From Candidatus Dojkabacteria bacterium (lineage in GTDB: Bacteria > Patescibacteria > Dojkabacteria > SC72): a stretch of DNA of 9,741 bases. Shown in pieces: positions 1 to 6,729 of the stretch. The stretch is taken from positions 1 to 9,741 of the forward strand of contig JALNYV010000035.1 of NCBI GenBank assembly GCA_023229785.1, written 5' to 3'. Made by a program: the position numbers and the translations under genes. Positions within the stretch are counted from its first letter, which is position 1, and every line of letters starts with the position of its first letter. The notes under the pieces are model-generated. The model did not search any database and was not told the DNA's origin. It was given only the letters and a program-made list of their open reading frames with translations.

Positions 1-5
1 ATTAA

Positions 6-344
6 ATGCCAATTAGAGATTGTTTGGAATTGACAGGATCAGTAGTGACAGTGACTCGAAGTGTTGTGACTCCTGATGGCATGGGAGGAAGTACAACCAC
101 TTCAACTATAACTGGTTTACCTAGAGCCGCTTTGTGGAGTCCTAGTCAATCAGCAAGTTATATCTCTGATAAAATGGCAAGGGTATCGACTCATATATTG
201 ATAACCGAACCTGCTGATTATACGTTTACTGATAATGATTCAATAGTTACTTATAATAATAAGTCATACAAGATAGTTTCTCCTAGTGATGATATAATGG
301 AGAAAGGAGAAATTATGATGACTGGTTTGGAAAGATTATCATGA
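6..344 (+). CDS. Head closure / head-tail adaptor protein (SPP1 gp16-like)
   Basis: A 112-residue protein that probably sits under the portal and adaptor ring and closes the DNA channel before the tail joins. Its size, its place at the head of a neck-tail gene series, and its pattern match small head-closure proteins: an N-terminal Val/Thr strand, a DGMGG turn (residues 24-28), a THILITEP strand near residues 62-69, and a short FTDNDSIVTYNNKSYKI segment (74-90). A TAA lies directly before the ATG (3-5) in the same frame, so translation cannot start further upstream; the ribosome binding site is outside the window or in its first bases. The stop overlaps the next start in ATGA (341-344), so the two genes are probably translationally coupled. 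The family call rests on pattern and order, not on a catalytic motif; another neck protein is the main alternative. Confidence 0.7.
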   Translation: MPIRDCLELTGSVVTVTRSVVTPDGMGGSTTTSTITGLPRAALWSPSQSASYISDKMARVSTHILITEPADYTFTDNDSIVTYNNKSYKIVSPSDDIMEKGEIMMTGLERLS

Positions 345-817
345 ATATGAAAACAACGACCAAAATGAAATGGAATGGCTCTGAGGTAAAGATACAAGGA
401 AAGAAAGCGATTAATAAATCAATATATGAAATTGGATTGGTGGTGGAAGGGCAAGCAAAAGAATTATGCCCCGTAGATTTTGGATATTTGAAGGCATCTA
501 TAAATACCCAATCGAGTCAAATGGGAACTGATATTGAATTACCAAGTGATTATAGTTCTAAGACTGCCGAACTGTATTTTTTGGATGGAAAACAAGTAGA
601 GGGATTTAGAAAAATAACAGTACCGACAAAGGATAGTGAAGTATTGGTAGGTTCGGCGATTTCATACGGACCATACGTGGAATTCGGCACCGTGAAAATG
701 AATAGTCAACCTTTTCTCCGGCCTGCATTGGATTTGGCAAGAGGAAAAGTATTAACCTTGTTATGGGATGGGGCTAAATATTATTTTGGTGATTATCTAT
801 TAAGAGGGAGAAAGTAA
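341..817 (+). CDS. HK97 gp10-like neck / tail completion protein
   Basis: A 158-residue protein of the HK97 gp10 type, a small neck protein found between the head-closure and tail-terminator genes in many siphoviruses. Clear family hallmarks are CPVDFGYLKASI (residues 43-54), matching the usual 'P-x-D-T/F-G-x-L-R/K-x-S' motif, and the segment at 108-132 with SYGPYVEFGT followed by QPFLRPALD, matching the usual 'YA-x-Y-V-E-F-GT...QPFLRPAL' signature. The segment at residues 63-95 (ELPSD through KITVPT) is somewhat longer than in compact members. The start overlaps the upstream stop by four bases; a GGAAAG at 329-334 is a weak Shine-Dalgarno site, and a second ATG at 347 is in frame. The gene ends immediately before the next ATG. 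Confidence 0.88.
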   Translation: MNMKTTTKMKWNGSEVKIQGKKAINKSIYEIGLVVEGQAKELCPVDFGYLKASINTQSSQMGTDIELPSDYSSKTAELYFLDGKQVEGFRKITVPTKDSEVLVGSAISYGPYVEFGTVKMNSQPFLRPALDLARGKVLTLLWDGAKYYFGDYLLRGRK

Positions 818-1222
818 ATGTCACCAAGTCAGCTTGTCGGGTATTGTCTTGCTCAAACTTCCTCAGTGACAAACATTACTTCAACTAGAATATATAATGG
901 AATGCGCCCTATTGGAACTATAGTACCTTGTATCAATTATTTTGAAATGGCAGGAACACAAAGGCTCAATGGATTCGAACGATCTACTTATTCTATAAAT
1001 TGCAGGGCTACCACGGCGGAAACGGCACTACAATTGGCGAGAAAAGTAGTTGATATATTTCAAGGGACAAGTGGTACAGGTATTTATGGTGATATGAATA
1101 ATTTTGAAATAACCAGGGCAAGTTTAAGACAACAGCAAGGACTCATTCCTGAAACTGCCGATAATCTTTATAATTGCCCGGTTGATATATTTATTGTATA
1201 TCCAACGTCAAGCGTAAGTTAG
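818..1222 (+). CDS. Tail terminator / tail completion protein (DUF3168-like)
   Basis: A 134-residue protein likely to cap the tail tube at the head-proximal end and fix final tail length. The pattern fits DUF3168/gp17-like tail terminators: a short N-terminal helix, a strand with a small-residue turn (SSVTNITSTRIYNGMRP, about residues 16-32), central IVPCINYFEM and STYSINCRA strands, a helix TALQLARKVVDIFQG (about 69-83), and a C-terminal strand YNCPVDIFIVY (118-128). The AGGGAGAAAG site at 804-813 lies close upstream of the start, and the ATG directly follows the previous TAA. The gene sits between the gp10-like gene and the tail tube gene, the usual place for a terminator. It ends with TAG, five codons before the in-frame start of the tail tube gene. 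Confidence 0.78.
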   Translation: MSPSQLVGYCLAQTSSVTNITSTRIYNGMRPIGTIVPCINYFEMAGTQRLNGFERSTYSINCRATTAETALQLARKVVDIFQGTSGTGIYGDMNNFEITRASLRQQQGLIPETADNLYNCPVDIFIVYPTSSVS

Positions 1223-1231
1223 AAAGGAGAA
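1221..1231 (+). promoter_or_regulatory. Strong ribosome binding site of the major tail protein gene
   Basis: AGAAAGGAGA at 1221-1230 is a near-perfect Shine-Dalgarno sequence about eight bases before the ATG at 1238. It is the strongest such site in the window, as expected for the most abundant tail protein. It begins within the TAG stop of the preceding gene. Confidence 0.8.
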
Positions 1232-1237
1232 AGAATT

Positions 1238-1783
1238 ATGCCTATTTATCAGCAAAGTACGGTTACAGATGGAAAGGTAGAAGTTGGAAACTATGCGATG
1301 TATGTAGCTTCCACGGCGGGAACTACGGTCGGTGGATCATGGATTAATTTAGGTGCGGGAATGGTTAAAACACTTAATTATACTTCCGAGCCTTATACTT
1401 CCCAATCAGGGAACTCCGTTGATCCTATTCAGGGAATTGCAAGAGAAACCTGCACAATTGATATTGATTTGATTGAATATGATGGTTCTAGTTTCTCAGT
1501 GTTGTCTGGTGGTTCCATATCAGGTACTTCTGGATCATTGCTTGTCGGTGGACAAACAAATGTCATGGCTGGAAAGGGATTGAAATTAGTAAATACCAGA
1601 AAGCTAGCCACTGGTTCCACGCAGACAACCACATATGTATTTAATTATGTGTTCCTTAATGGTGGATTCAGTACTAGTCCTAAATCTGATAATGATACCG
1701 ATCCAGTTAATCTTTATAGTTTCTCGATCCTTGCCAAGCAATATCTAACTGCACAGACCATTTTCACTAAGACGGTGGCATGA
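1238..1783 (+). CDS. Major tail tube protein
   Basis: A 181-residue protein that probably polymerises into the tail tube. The evidence is its position (after the tail terminator, before the chaperones), its very strong ribosome binding site, and its composition: rich in Gly, Ser and Thr and almost all predicted beta strand, with no helix until IYSFSILAKQ-like residues near the C-terminus (about 161-171). An N-terminal strand (residues 12-24), WINLGAGMVKTLNYTSEPYT (35-54), a TCTIDIDLIEYDG strand (71-83), and TYVFNYVFLNGG (131-142) fit the tube-protein beta sandwich. There is no sign of an added Ig-like domain. The last bases overlap the next gene in ATGATG. I identify the family by context and general shape; a search is needed to name the subfamily. 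Confidence 0.8.
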   Translation: MPIYQQSTVTDGKVEVGNYAMYVASTAGTTVGGSWINLGAGMVKTLNYTSEPYTSQSGNSVDPIQGIARETCTIDIDLIEYDGSSFSVLSGGSISGTSGSLLVGGQTNVMAGKGLKLVNTRKLATGSTQTTTYVFNYVFLNGGFSTSPKSDNDTDPVNLYSFSILAKQYLTAQTIFTKTVA

Positions 1784-2163
1784 TGAAAGTAGAGAATTTG
1801 GATATTCTTAGACCAGCACCTAGGTTTATCCAGTTGGGAGAAAAGGATATTGATGTATCCTTTATCCCTTGTGGGATCACTTTCGAGGTCGATGCTATAA
1901 TCCAGGAATTGCAAAAAATGGATCAGAATAAATTATTGGAAAATGGCGTTGAGACTAAAAGAGCTTTTGAATTATCGGTAGAATTATGTGTTGCTTTTTG
2001 TTCATATAAATATCCAGAGATGGATAAGAATTGGTTTTATGAGAATACTGATGCAAAACAGATTCAGGCTTTTTCTTCTGCAATAAAAGATGCTTTAATG
2101 CGGGCTTATGCCGGAGTGGAGAGTAGCCCAAAAAACTTGAAGGCGACCAAGAAACAGACGTAA
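1780..2163 (+). CDS. Tail assembly chaperone, short zero-frame product (gpG-like)
   Basis: A 127-residue protein that would coat the tape measure protein before and during tube assembly, as phage lambda gpG does. It sits between tail tube and tape measure genes and ends in a frameshift signal, the genetic signature of this role. The N-terminus has short strands (VENLDILRP, IDVSFIPCGITF) and the rest is helical: FEVDAIIQELQKMD (about 35-48), KRAFELSVELCVAFCSYKY (60-78), DAKQIQAFSSAIKDALMRAY (90-109). The C-terminal tail SSPKNLKATKKQT is short and basic. Start may be 1780 or 1783 (ATGATG overlapping the upstream TGA); the site before it (GGTGG, 1774-1778) is weak, so coupling to the tail tube gene is likely. 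Assignment rests on position, size and the frameshift site. Confidence 0.82.
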   Translation: MMKVENLDILRPAPRFIQLGEKDIDVSFIPCGITFEVDAIIQELQKMDQNKLLENGVETKRAFELSVELCVAFCSYKYPEMDKNWFYENTDAKQIQAFSSAIKDALMRAYAGVESSPKNLKATKKQT

Positions 2164-2420
2164 TTGATCTTGGTCGCCTTTTTGCCTCAATGGGTTTGTT
2201 ATATGCATGGGCTACAAAAGAATATCTGTTGTGGGAAATGACAATTGGGCAGATAATACTTTATCATAACAAAGGGATGGACATAAAATATCCCGATCCT
2301 AAAAAGACAAATGGTCCTTCATTGTTGAATTACTCGGCGGATGAGCTTAGAAAAATAAGGGATGAAATAATGCCTAGACAAACCAAAGAAGAATTACAGC
2401 AAAAATATGGGGATATATAA
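1780..2420 (+). CDS. Tail assembly chaperone, -1 frameshift fusion (gpGT-like)
   Basis: This is the longer product made when ribosomes slip back one base at A_AAA_AAC (2130-2136). Codons 1-119 are read in the zero frame to AAC (2134-2136); reading then continues from CTT at 2136-2138 in the -1 frame to TAA at 2418-2420, giving about 213 residues. The -1 frame is open from 2127, just after a TAG at 2124-2126, so the two frames overlap only where slippage is predicted. The added part begins LEGDQETDVIDLGRLFAS and continues with MGLLYAWATKEYLLWEM, a pattern common in the T-domains of siphovirus chaperones, which bind the tail tube protein. An ATG at 2190 within this region has no ribosome binding site and is not a separate gene start. 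The fusion is inferred from sequence; the ratio of products is unknown. Confidence 0.85.
2130..2136 (+). promoter_or_regulatory. Slippery heptamer for -1 ribosomal frameshifting (A_AAA_AAC)
   Basis: In the chaperone reading frame the bases are A AAA AAC: codon AAA at 2131-2133 and AAC at 2134-2136, preceded by A at 2130. This is a canonical X_XXY_YYZ site: both tRNAs can re-pair one base back (AAA and AAA). The shifted frame is open from 2127 to 2417, while the zero frame stops at 2161-2163. Confidence 0.9.
2140..2180 (+). promoter_or_regulatory. Frameshift-stimulating stem-loop
   Basis: AAGGCGACCAAGA (2140-2152) pairs perfectly with TCTTGGTCGCCTT (2168-2180), a 13-bp stem with a 15-base loop (2153-2167). 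It begins three bases after the slippery heptamer, a little closer than the usual 5-9 base spacing; melting of the A-U pairs at the base would bring it into that range. The zero-frame stop TAA (2161-2163) is in the loop. T residues follow (2179-2183), but the position inside an open shifted frame argues for a frameshift role, not a terminator. Confidence 0.88.
2409..2413 (+). promoter_or_regulatory. Ribosome binding site that decides the tape measure start
   Basis: GGGGA at 2409-2413 lies about eight bases before ATG 2422, good spacing. The in-frame ATG at 2407 overlaps this site and has no Shine-Dalgarno sequence of its own, so 2422 is preferred. Confidence 0.6.
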
Positions 2421-2421
2421 C

Positions 2422-4899
2422 ATGGGTTTTCAAACCATTGGCGATATGGTAGTAAGTATTACTGGAGAAAATTCTCAATTTGATTCAGCTATAGACAAAT
2501 CTGAAAAAAGGTTTTTAGGATTTAGTGCTAAGGCCATCAGTATTGGTAAATCCTTGACTATGTTTGTAACTGCTCCATTATTAGGATTGGCCGGGGCTGC
2601 ATTGAAATCTACTGCTACGATGGAAGCTCTTGAAGCTTCATTTGCAGTAATGATTGGCAATGCAAAGCAAGCTACAATTTTAATGAATGATTTGAAAAGA
2701 ATGGCTGCGGTAACACCATTTGAAACTACTGATCTTGCTAATGCTTCTAAAACCTTATTACAATTTGGTACTAATGTAAAAGATTTACTTCCTACATTGA
2801 AAATGCTTGGTGATGCTTCCGGTGGCAATAATAATAGATTCAATTCTATGGCATTGGTATTCGGGCAGATACAATCCATGGGCAGACTCATGGGGCAAGA
2901 TTTATTACAATTAATAAATGCTGGTTTTAATCCATTACAAGAAATAAGTAAGAAAACTGGTGAATCAATGGCTGTTTTAAAAGAGAGAATGAGTAAGGGT
3001 GGGGTTTCAGCAAAAGAGGTTGCAGAAGCTTTTAAGACCGCAACTTCCGAAGGTGGCAGATTTTTCAATGGAATGAATATTGCGTCAAAAACCCTTGAAG
3101 GATTAATTTCAACTTTAAAGGATGATATTTCTACATTTGGTAGATCGATGGTGGATGGTTTTCTTCCTGCTATAAAAGATACTGTTAAATATATAAGTTC
3201 ATTAGCTCAATATCTTACAAATCTTGATGATGGAACAAAAAAAACAATAGTGAATGTAGCTTTGTTTGCTGCCGCTTTAGGGCCATTGGCTTTTGCATTA
3301 GGTACTTTGACCAAGGCAATGTCGGCATTGAAAGTAGCTTCTTTATTCTTGATTGAAAATCCAGTGGTACTTGGAATAGTCGCAGTGGCTGCTGGAATAA
3401 CTGCGATAGGTGTTGCTGCGCTTGATGCTAAAGTAAAACAATCACAATTGAATGCTGAGATAAAAAAGACAGAAGATGCAAAAAAACCTTTGTCTGATGT
3501 TGATAAATACAATCAAGCATTGAAGATTCAAATGGATGCCGAGAAAAAACTTATAATATATAAAAGAGAATTGAATGATGTAGTCTCTGATGATCCAATT
3601 TTGCAAGCTGGTTATGTTAAGGCAACTAATTCGTTAATACGGGATCAAGAAGCATTGATCAAACTTTCTAGTATTATGCTTCCTGTATTAAAATTACAAG
3701 CAGATGCAGAGAGGAGTTTAAATGCTTCCTTGGTTGATCATGCAGAAGTTGCAGAGAAAATTGCTAATACTTCAATAACTAAGACAATCCCATTTCAACA
3801 AAAACAAACTAGAGAACTTCAATTAACCAATGACGCTTATGATTCATTGAATGATAAAGTACTAACCAATACTGAAGTTACAAATGAAAATATACTATCC
3901 ATGGATAATATGGCTAATGCATTGAAAGATATGGTTACACAAACTGATAAAGCTATAGATGATCTTGCCCTGCCTAAATGGGCATCGGATGTAGATGCTG
4001 GATTTGAAATGGTGGGACAAACAGGAAATGATCTTTTTAGAACGCTGGTTCCTGAAGTTAAAAATCTTGGAGATGTAACAGTTGCACAGACAGTACGGAT
4101 GATCGATGCATTATCTTCTGTTGCAGAAAATGGTGATGTAGTCAAAGCATTCAATTCCATGGCAAAAAGTATTGCCGGTACATTAGGTCCGGAAGGGGCT
4201 ATTGCTATAGCATTTTTGAATCTTGGAGAAAAACTCAATGAGGTTGTAAGAAATATAAATGCTGATATACTGGAAGCCCAAGGCGGATATGCAGATAAAA
4301 TAATGGGAATTGATTTGAGGATAGTAAATGCAAAAATGGATAATAGACAAAAAGAATATGATAATGCTGTTTCCAATTTAGATAAATTAGGATTATCAGA
4401 ACAAGAATATGCAGATGAAAAAATAAGATTAGAAAATGCATTTAATAAGGATATGAAACAGTTTGCAAAAGATAAAGCAATATTAGATCGAGATATAGCA
4501 CTTGCACAAATAAAAATTGATAAACAAAAAGCCATAGCTGATATGGGATTCCTTGGATGGATTACAGGTAAATCGAAAGAAGTTGGTAATATGTATGATG
4601 ACTTAATTACTTTAGTTCAGGCAACTCCTTTACCAATGGCTCAAGGTGGAATTGTCATGCCTTCGATAGGTGGAACAGTGGCGAGGGTAGCAGAAGCAGG
4701 ACAGCCAGAAGTTATTTTTCCATTAGATCAATTGAACAAGTTTTTACGGGATGTGCCTTCAACCAATACTGGTGTTTCTGGTGATAGCGGGGGAAATATA
4801 AATCTAATTGTTCAGATAGATTCAGAGCCCATATTGCAAAAGATATTTCCTGCCACTAGAAACAGAACAGTTAGGATAGATGCTGGAGCGGTAGTATAA
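2422..4899 (+). CDS. Tail tape measure protein
   Basis: An 825-residue protein that fills the tail tube, sets its length, and is ejected during infection. Residues about 64-240 match the tape measure N-terminal domain seen in many siphoviruses: ASFAVMIGNAKQA (72-84), RMAAVTPFETTDLA (93-106), MGQDLLQLINAGFNPL (157-172), and SKGGVSAKEVAEAF (191-204) followed by GGRFFNGM. Two hydrophobic segments (about 278-297 and 313-334) may enter the host membrane. Long helical, charged stretches follow (about 335-400 and 610-715, e.g. DKIMGIDLRIVNAKMDNRQK) and fit a coiled coil. The C-terminal motif GGIVMPSIGGTVARVAEAGQ (742-761) followed by PEVIFPLDQL is typical of tape measure C-termini. The start at 2422 follows the chaperone stop by one base. 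No peptidase or lysozyme domain is evident. By the usual rule of about 0.15 nm per residue the tail would be roughly 120 nm. Confidence 0.93.
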   Translation: MGFQTIGDMVVSITGENSQFDSAIDKSEKRFLGFSAKAISIGKSLTMFVTAPLLGLAGAALKSTATMEALEASFAVMIGNAKQATILMNDLKRMAAVTPFETTDLANASKTLLQFGTNVKDLLPTLKMLGDASGGNNNRFNSMALVFGQIQSMGRLMGQDLLQLINAGFNPLQEISKKTGESMAVLKERMSKGGVSAKEVAEAFKTATSEGGRFFNGMNIASKTLEGLISTLKDDISTFGRSMVDGFLPAIKDTVKYISSLAQYLTNLDDGTKKTIVNVALFAAALGPLAFALGTLTKAMSALKVASLFLIENPVVLGIVAVAAGITAIGVAALDAKVKQSQLNAEIKKTEDAKKPLSDVDKYNQALKIQMDAEKKLIIYKRELNDVVSDDPILQAGYVKATNSLIRDQEALIKLSSIMLPVLKLQADAERSLNASLVDHAEVAEKIANTSITKTIPFQQKQTRELQLTNDAYDSLNDKVLTNTEVTNENILSMDNMANALKDMVTQTDKAIDDLALPKWASDVDAGFEMVGQTGNDLFRTLVPEVKNLGDVTVAQTVRMIDALSSVAENGDVVKAFNSMAKSIAGTLGPEGAIAIAFLNLGEKLNEVVRNINADILEAQGGYADKIMGIDLRIVNAKMDNRQKEYDNAVSNLDKLGLSEQEYADEKIRLENAFNKDMKQFAKDKAILDRDIALAQIKIDKQKAIADMGFLGWITGKSKEVGNMYDDLITLVQATPLPMAQGGIVMPSIGGTVARVAEAGQPEVIFPLDQLNKFLRDVPSTNTGVSGDSGGNINLIVQIDSEPILQKIFPATRNRTVRIDAGAVV

Positions 4900-4900
4900 A

Positions 4901-4907
4901 AGGAAGG
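4901..4907 (+). promoter_or_regulatory. Ribosome binding site supporting a TTG start
   Basis: AGGAAGG at 4901-4907 is seven bases before TTG at 4915. No in-frame ATG or GTG lies nearby with similar spacing, so TTG is the likely start of the distal-tail-like gene; the nearby GTG at 4907-4909 is out of frame. Confidence 0.75.
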
Positions 4908-4914
4908 TGTAGTT

Positions 4915-6729
4915 TTGCGCATAGCCTACGACAATATAATAGATGATTTATTAGCTTCATCCATAACAGCTTTGACTACTGCCACTGGATATACTGTAAT
5001 GGATGTGCAGGATCAGAGATTATCTACAAGATGGGTAAGTAGTACATCTACTACTCAAAGTATAACTATAACATTGCCTACATTATCAGAATACCCTGAC
5101 AGCACAACAGGAACCACAGCTATTTATCATTTTGAAAGTACTACAGAAGGATTTATAGCATCAGGTGGAATCGCCACAACTACTACGATAATTGGGTGTA
5201 TTTCATTGACGGCAACTACTGCCAATTCGAGCATCCAACATAGTGGATTGACAATAGCAAGTGGAGCAGATATTTATATCAAAGCTAGATCATCGGCGGG
5301 GCTGGCCACAACGCTTACAATACTGCGAGGGGCCTCCACAGTAACCACGATAACAGGAATGACCACTTCATTTACAATATTGAAAGCAATAATTTCTGGA
5401 GGGGCAACAGCAACTACTCTATCAATTGTGGGGAATAATGCTGCCTCTTCTGGATCGGTATTCGATATTGATTGGGCATATGCGGGTACCGGAGCTTATA
5501 CTTCTACCTTAGCCGATCTATCAGGGAATGGGAATACTTTAAATATTTTTGGCAGTACTCCAATAGCAGGAAGTAGTGGAACTGTTCTTTCGCGCGACGG
5601 CATCAACGACTATGAGCGAACCACGAACGTTCTCGCGAGCGTGCCGGATGTTTGGCATTATCATGAAGAGTTTCCGAATGGGCATGCGCAGACGGCGGAC
5701 TATCAGGCGTTCATGAATTACAAAATAGCCTCAACCACTCTTGGCTATTTTGTTGTTTATCATAAAGCCAGCTCAGACAACATATATTTAAATTATTGCA
5801 ACGGAAGCACAGCGGGTACTATTGATATGGCTTCCTTTTTCACCGGATTTTCCTCCACCCGCATTGTCATAGATATAATCATCAATTGGCTCACTGGGGT
5901 AATACTGATCTATCGTAACGGTTCCTATTTTGGAACCGCGACAATGACCACCCCGGTTAAGCCTACAGCGGGAAGCTATTTGTACTTCGGATCATACCAA
6001 GGCACAAGCTATCCTTGTGCCGGCGTCTGCGACCGCCGCAGGTTGTATTCACGAGCGTTGTCGGCAAACGAGATATTGAATCTTTATAACAATGAAAGAT
6101 TTGTTTCGGAATCCTTTGGCCTTGTTGGACATTGGAAAGTAGATGATGGATTAGAGATAAATACTGCTGCCATATTAGGACACAATCTGTTGTCTGGCAC
6201 TACTGCCAAGATTCAAGCTACAAATAACAATTCAGATTGGACTTCCCCAGAAATAAATACTCAATTGGTTGTAAATGATTCAATGATACTTAATTTTGCA
6301 ACTACTCAATCAGTCTATAAATATTGGAAGTTTTCTACTACCGGTCAAGCATCTATAGAGATAGGCAGGTTATGGTTGGGAAGTTATATTACAATTGATC
6401 CCTCTTCATTACTTGATTTCAAGGTAAGTAAAAAAAGATCGGATAATGTATCCCATGGGAGAAACCGGCAGAAGTGGGCGAGCATAGGAATTGGATGGAG
6501 AAAGTTTGAATTTAGTTTCCCCCCTACTAATGAAACTATGCTTTATTTAATACAGTTATTATATGATGCTGTAGGAAATCATAGTTCATTCTTGTTTTGC
6601 AATCTGGATGTTTTGAGAGAGTGGGCTTTAACCGAACCTTGTTATGTGTCAATAATTGGTGATTTAGGGTTTAATCATCTTGAAAGGTTTAAATATGAAT
6701 ATTCTTTATTATTGGAAGAGGAAAAATAA
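4915..6729 (+). CDS. Distal-tail-like tip protein with nested LamG and jelly-roll insertions
   Basis: A 604-residue protein in the slot after the tape measure, where distal tail proteins are found. Residues about 1-57 (DNIIDD..., RLSTRW at 35-40, QSITITLP) and about 416-485 (NTAAILGHNLLSG, then IQATNNNSDW) look like two halves of one discoidin-like (F5/8-type) domain; together they read as a usual phage tail protein pattern. Between them is a LamG/concanavalin-like domain: first strand AIYHFE (69-74), then LADLSGNGNTLNIFG (199-213), DGINDYE, NGSYFGTA and the C-terminal RRRLYSRALSANEILNLYNN (374-393). Residues about 75-198 split this LamG and are Thr/Ser/Ala rich, ending in FDIDWAY (183-189). 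The C-terminal 110 residues (SIGIGWRKFEFSFPP..., FLFCNLD) resemble a distal-tail core strand set. It starts with TTG and ends in a TAATG overlap with the endonuclease gene. The role in surface glycan binding is inferred from the domains. Confidence 0.75.
   Translation: MRIAYDNIIDDLLASSITALTTATGYTVMDVQDQRLSTRWVSSTSTTQSITITLPTLSEYPDSTTGTTAIYHFESTTEGFIASGGIATTTTIIGCISLTATTANSSIQHSGLTIASGADIYIKARSSAGLATTLTILRGASTVTTITGMTTSFTILKAIISGGATATTLSIVGNNAASSGSVFDIDWAYAGTGAYTSTLADLSGNGNTLNIFGSTPIAGSSGTVLSRDGINDYERTTNVLASVPDVWHYHEEFPNGHAQTADYQAFMNYKIASTTLGYFVVYHKASSDNIYLNYCNGSTAGTIDMASFFTGFSSTRIVIDIIINWLTGVILIYRNGSYFGTATMTTPVKPTAGSYLYFGSYQGTSYPCAGVCDRRRLYSRALSANEILNLYNNERFVSESFGLVGHWKVDDGLEINTAAILGHNLLSGTTAKIQATNNNSDWTSPEINTQLVVNDSMILNFATTQSVYKYWKFSTTGQASIEIGRLWLGSYITIDPSSLLDFKVSKKRSDNVSHGRNRQKWASIGIGWRKFEFSFPPTNETMLYLIQLLYDAVGNHSSFLFCNLDVLREWALTEPCYVSIIGDLGFNHLERFKYEYSLLLEEEK
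5137..5508 (+). other. Jelly-roll-like segment nested inside the LamG domain
   Basis: These bases encode residues about 75-198 of the tip protein, between the first LamG strand (AIYHFE) and the LADLSGNG strand. The segment is rich in Thr, Ser and Ala with alternating hydrophobic residues (DIYIKARSS, TTLTILRGASTVTTITG, FTILKAII, ATTLSIVG) and ends with SVFDIDWAYAGTG. That layout fits a carbohydrate-binding jelly roll of the CBM4/9 general type, in which the last strand often carries an 'IDD/DIDW' pattern. The fold is an inference; a repetitive low-complexity spacer is the alternative. Confidence 0.4.
5590..6070 (+). other. GC-rich patch inside the tip gene, likely imported
   Basis: Within an AT-rich gene, 60-base blocks here reach about 57% GC (5581-5640), 55% (5641-5700), 48% (5941-6000) and 62% (6001-6060), while 6241-6300 is about 28%. 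Codons change too: CGC, GGC, AAC, ACG and GCG replace the AGA, GGA, AAT and ACT used on either side. The patch encodes residues about 226-385, the body of the LamG domain from SRDGINDYE to YSRALS. It keeps the reading frame. A middle block (5701-5760) is only 35% GC, so the patch is itself uneven. Confidence 0.65.

Noticed and set aside
1220..1240. TAG readthrough or recoding joining the tail terminator to the tail tube protein, which are in the same frame
   Set aside because: A strong ribosome binding site and ATG follow directly, both proteins have normal stand-alone lengths, and TGA and TAA are also used as ordinary stops, so a standard code fits.
2140..2183. Rho-independent terminator
   Set aside because: The stem is strong and followed by a short T run, but it lies between the slippery heptamer and the rest of an open frame, upstream of the tape measure in a tightly packed operon; the T run is interrupted by GCC.
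2190..2420. A separate 76-residue gene starting at ATG 2190
   Set aside because: No Shine-Dalgarno sequence precedes it, and its frame is open back to 2127, joining the chaperone at a canonical slippery site. It is the C-terminal part of the frameshift product.
2407..2421. Upstream ATG at 2407 as tape measure start
   Set aside because: It lies inside the chaperone's last codons and has no ribosome binding site; ATG 2422 has GGGGA at good distance and begins the conserved-looking MGFQTIGDMVV.
2475..3068. 197-residue antisense frame
   Set aside because: It lies wholly opposite the conserved N-terminal domain of the tape measure gene, has no recognisable motif, and nothing else in the window is on the - strand.
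3837..4535. 232-residue antisense frame
   Set aside because: Opposite the tape measure helical region; Ser/Leu/Ile-rich composition is what the complement of Glu/Asn/Lys-rich coding sequence gives. No motif or ribosome binding support.
4915..6729. Variable-repeat target of a diversity-generating retroelement
   Set aside because: No C-type-lectin-like variable end, no matching template repeat and no reverse transcriptase are in the window.
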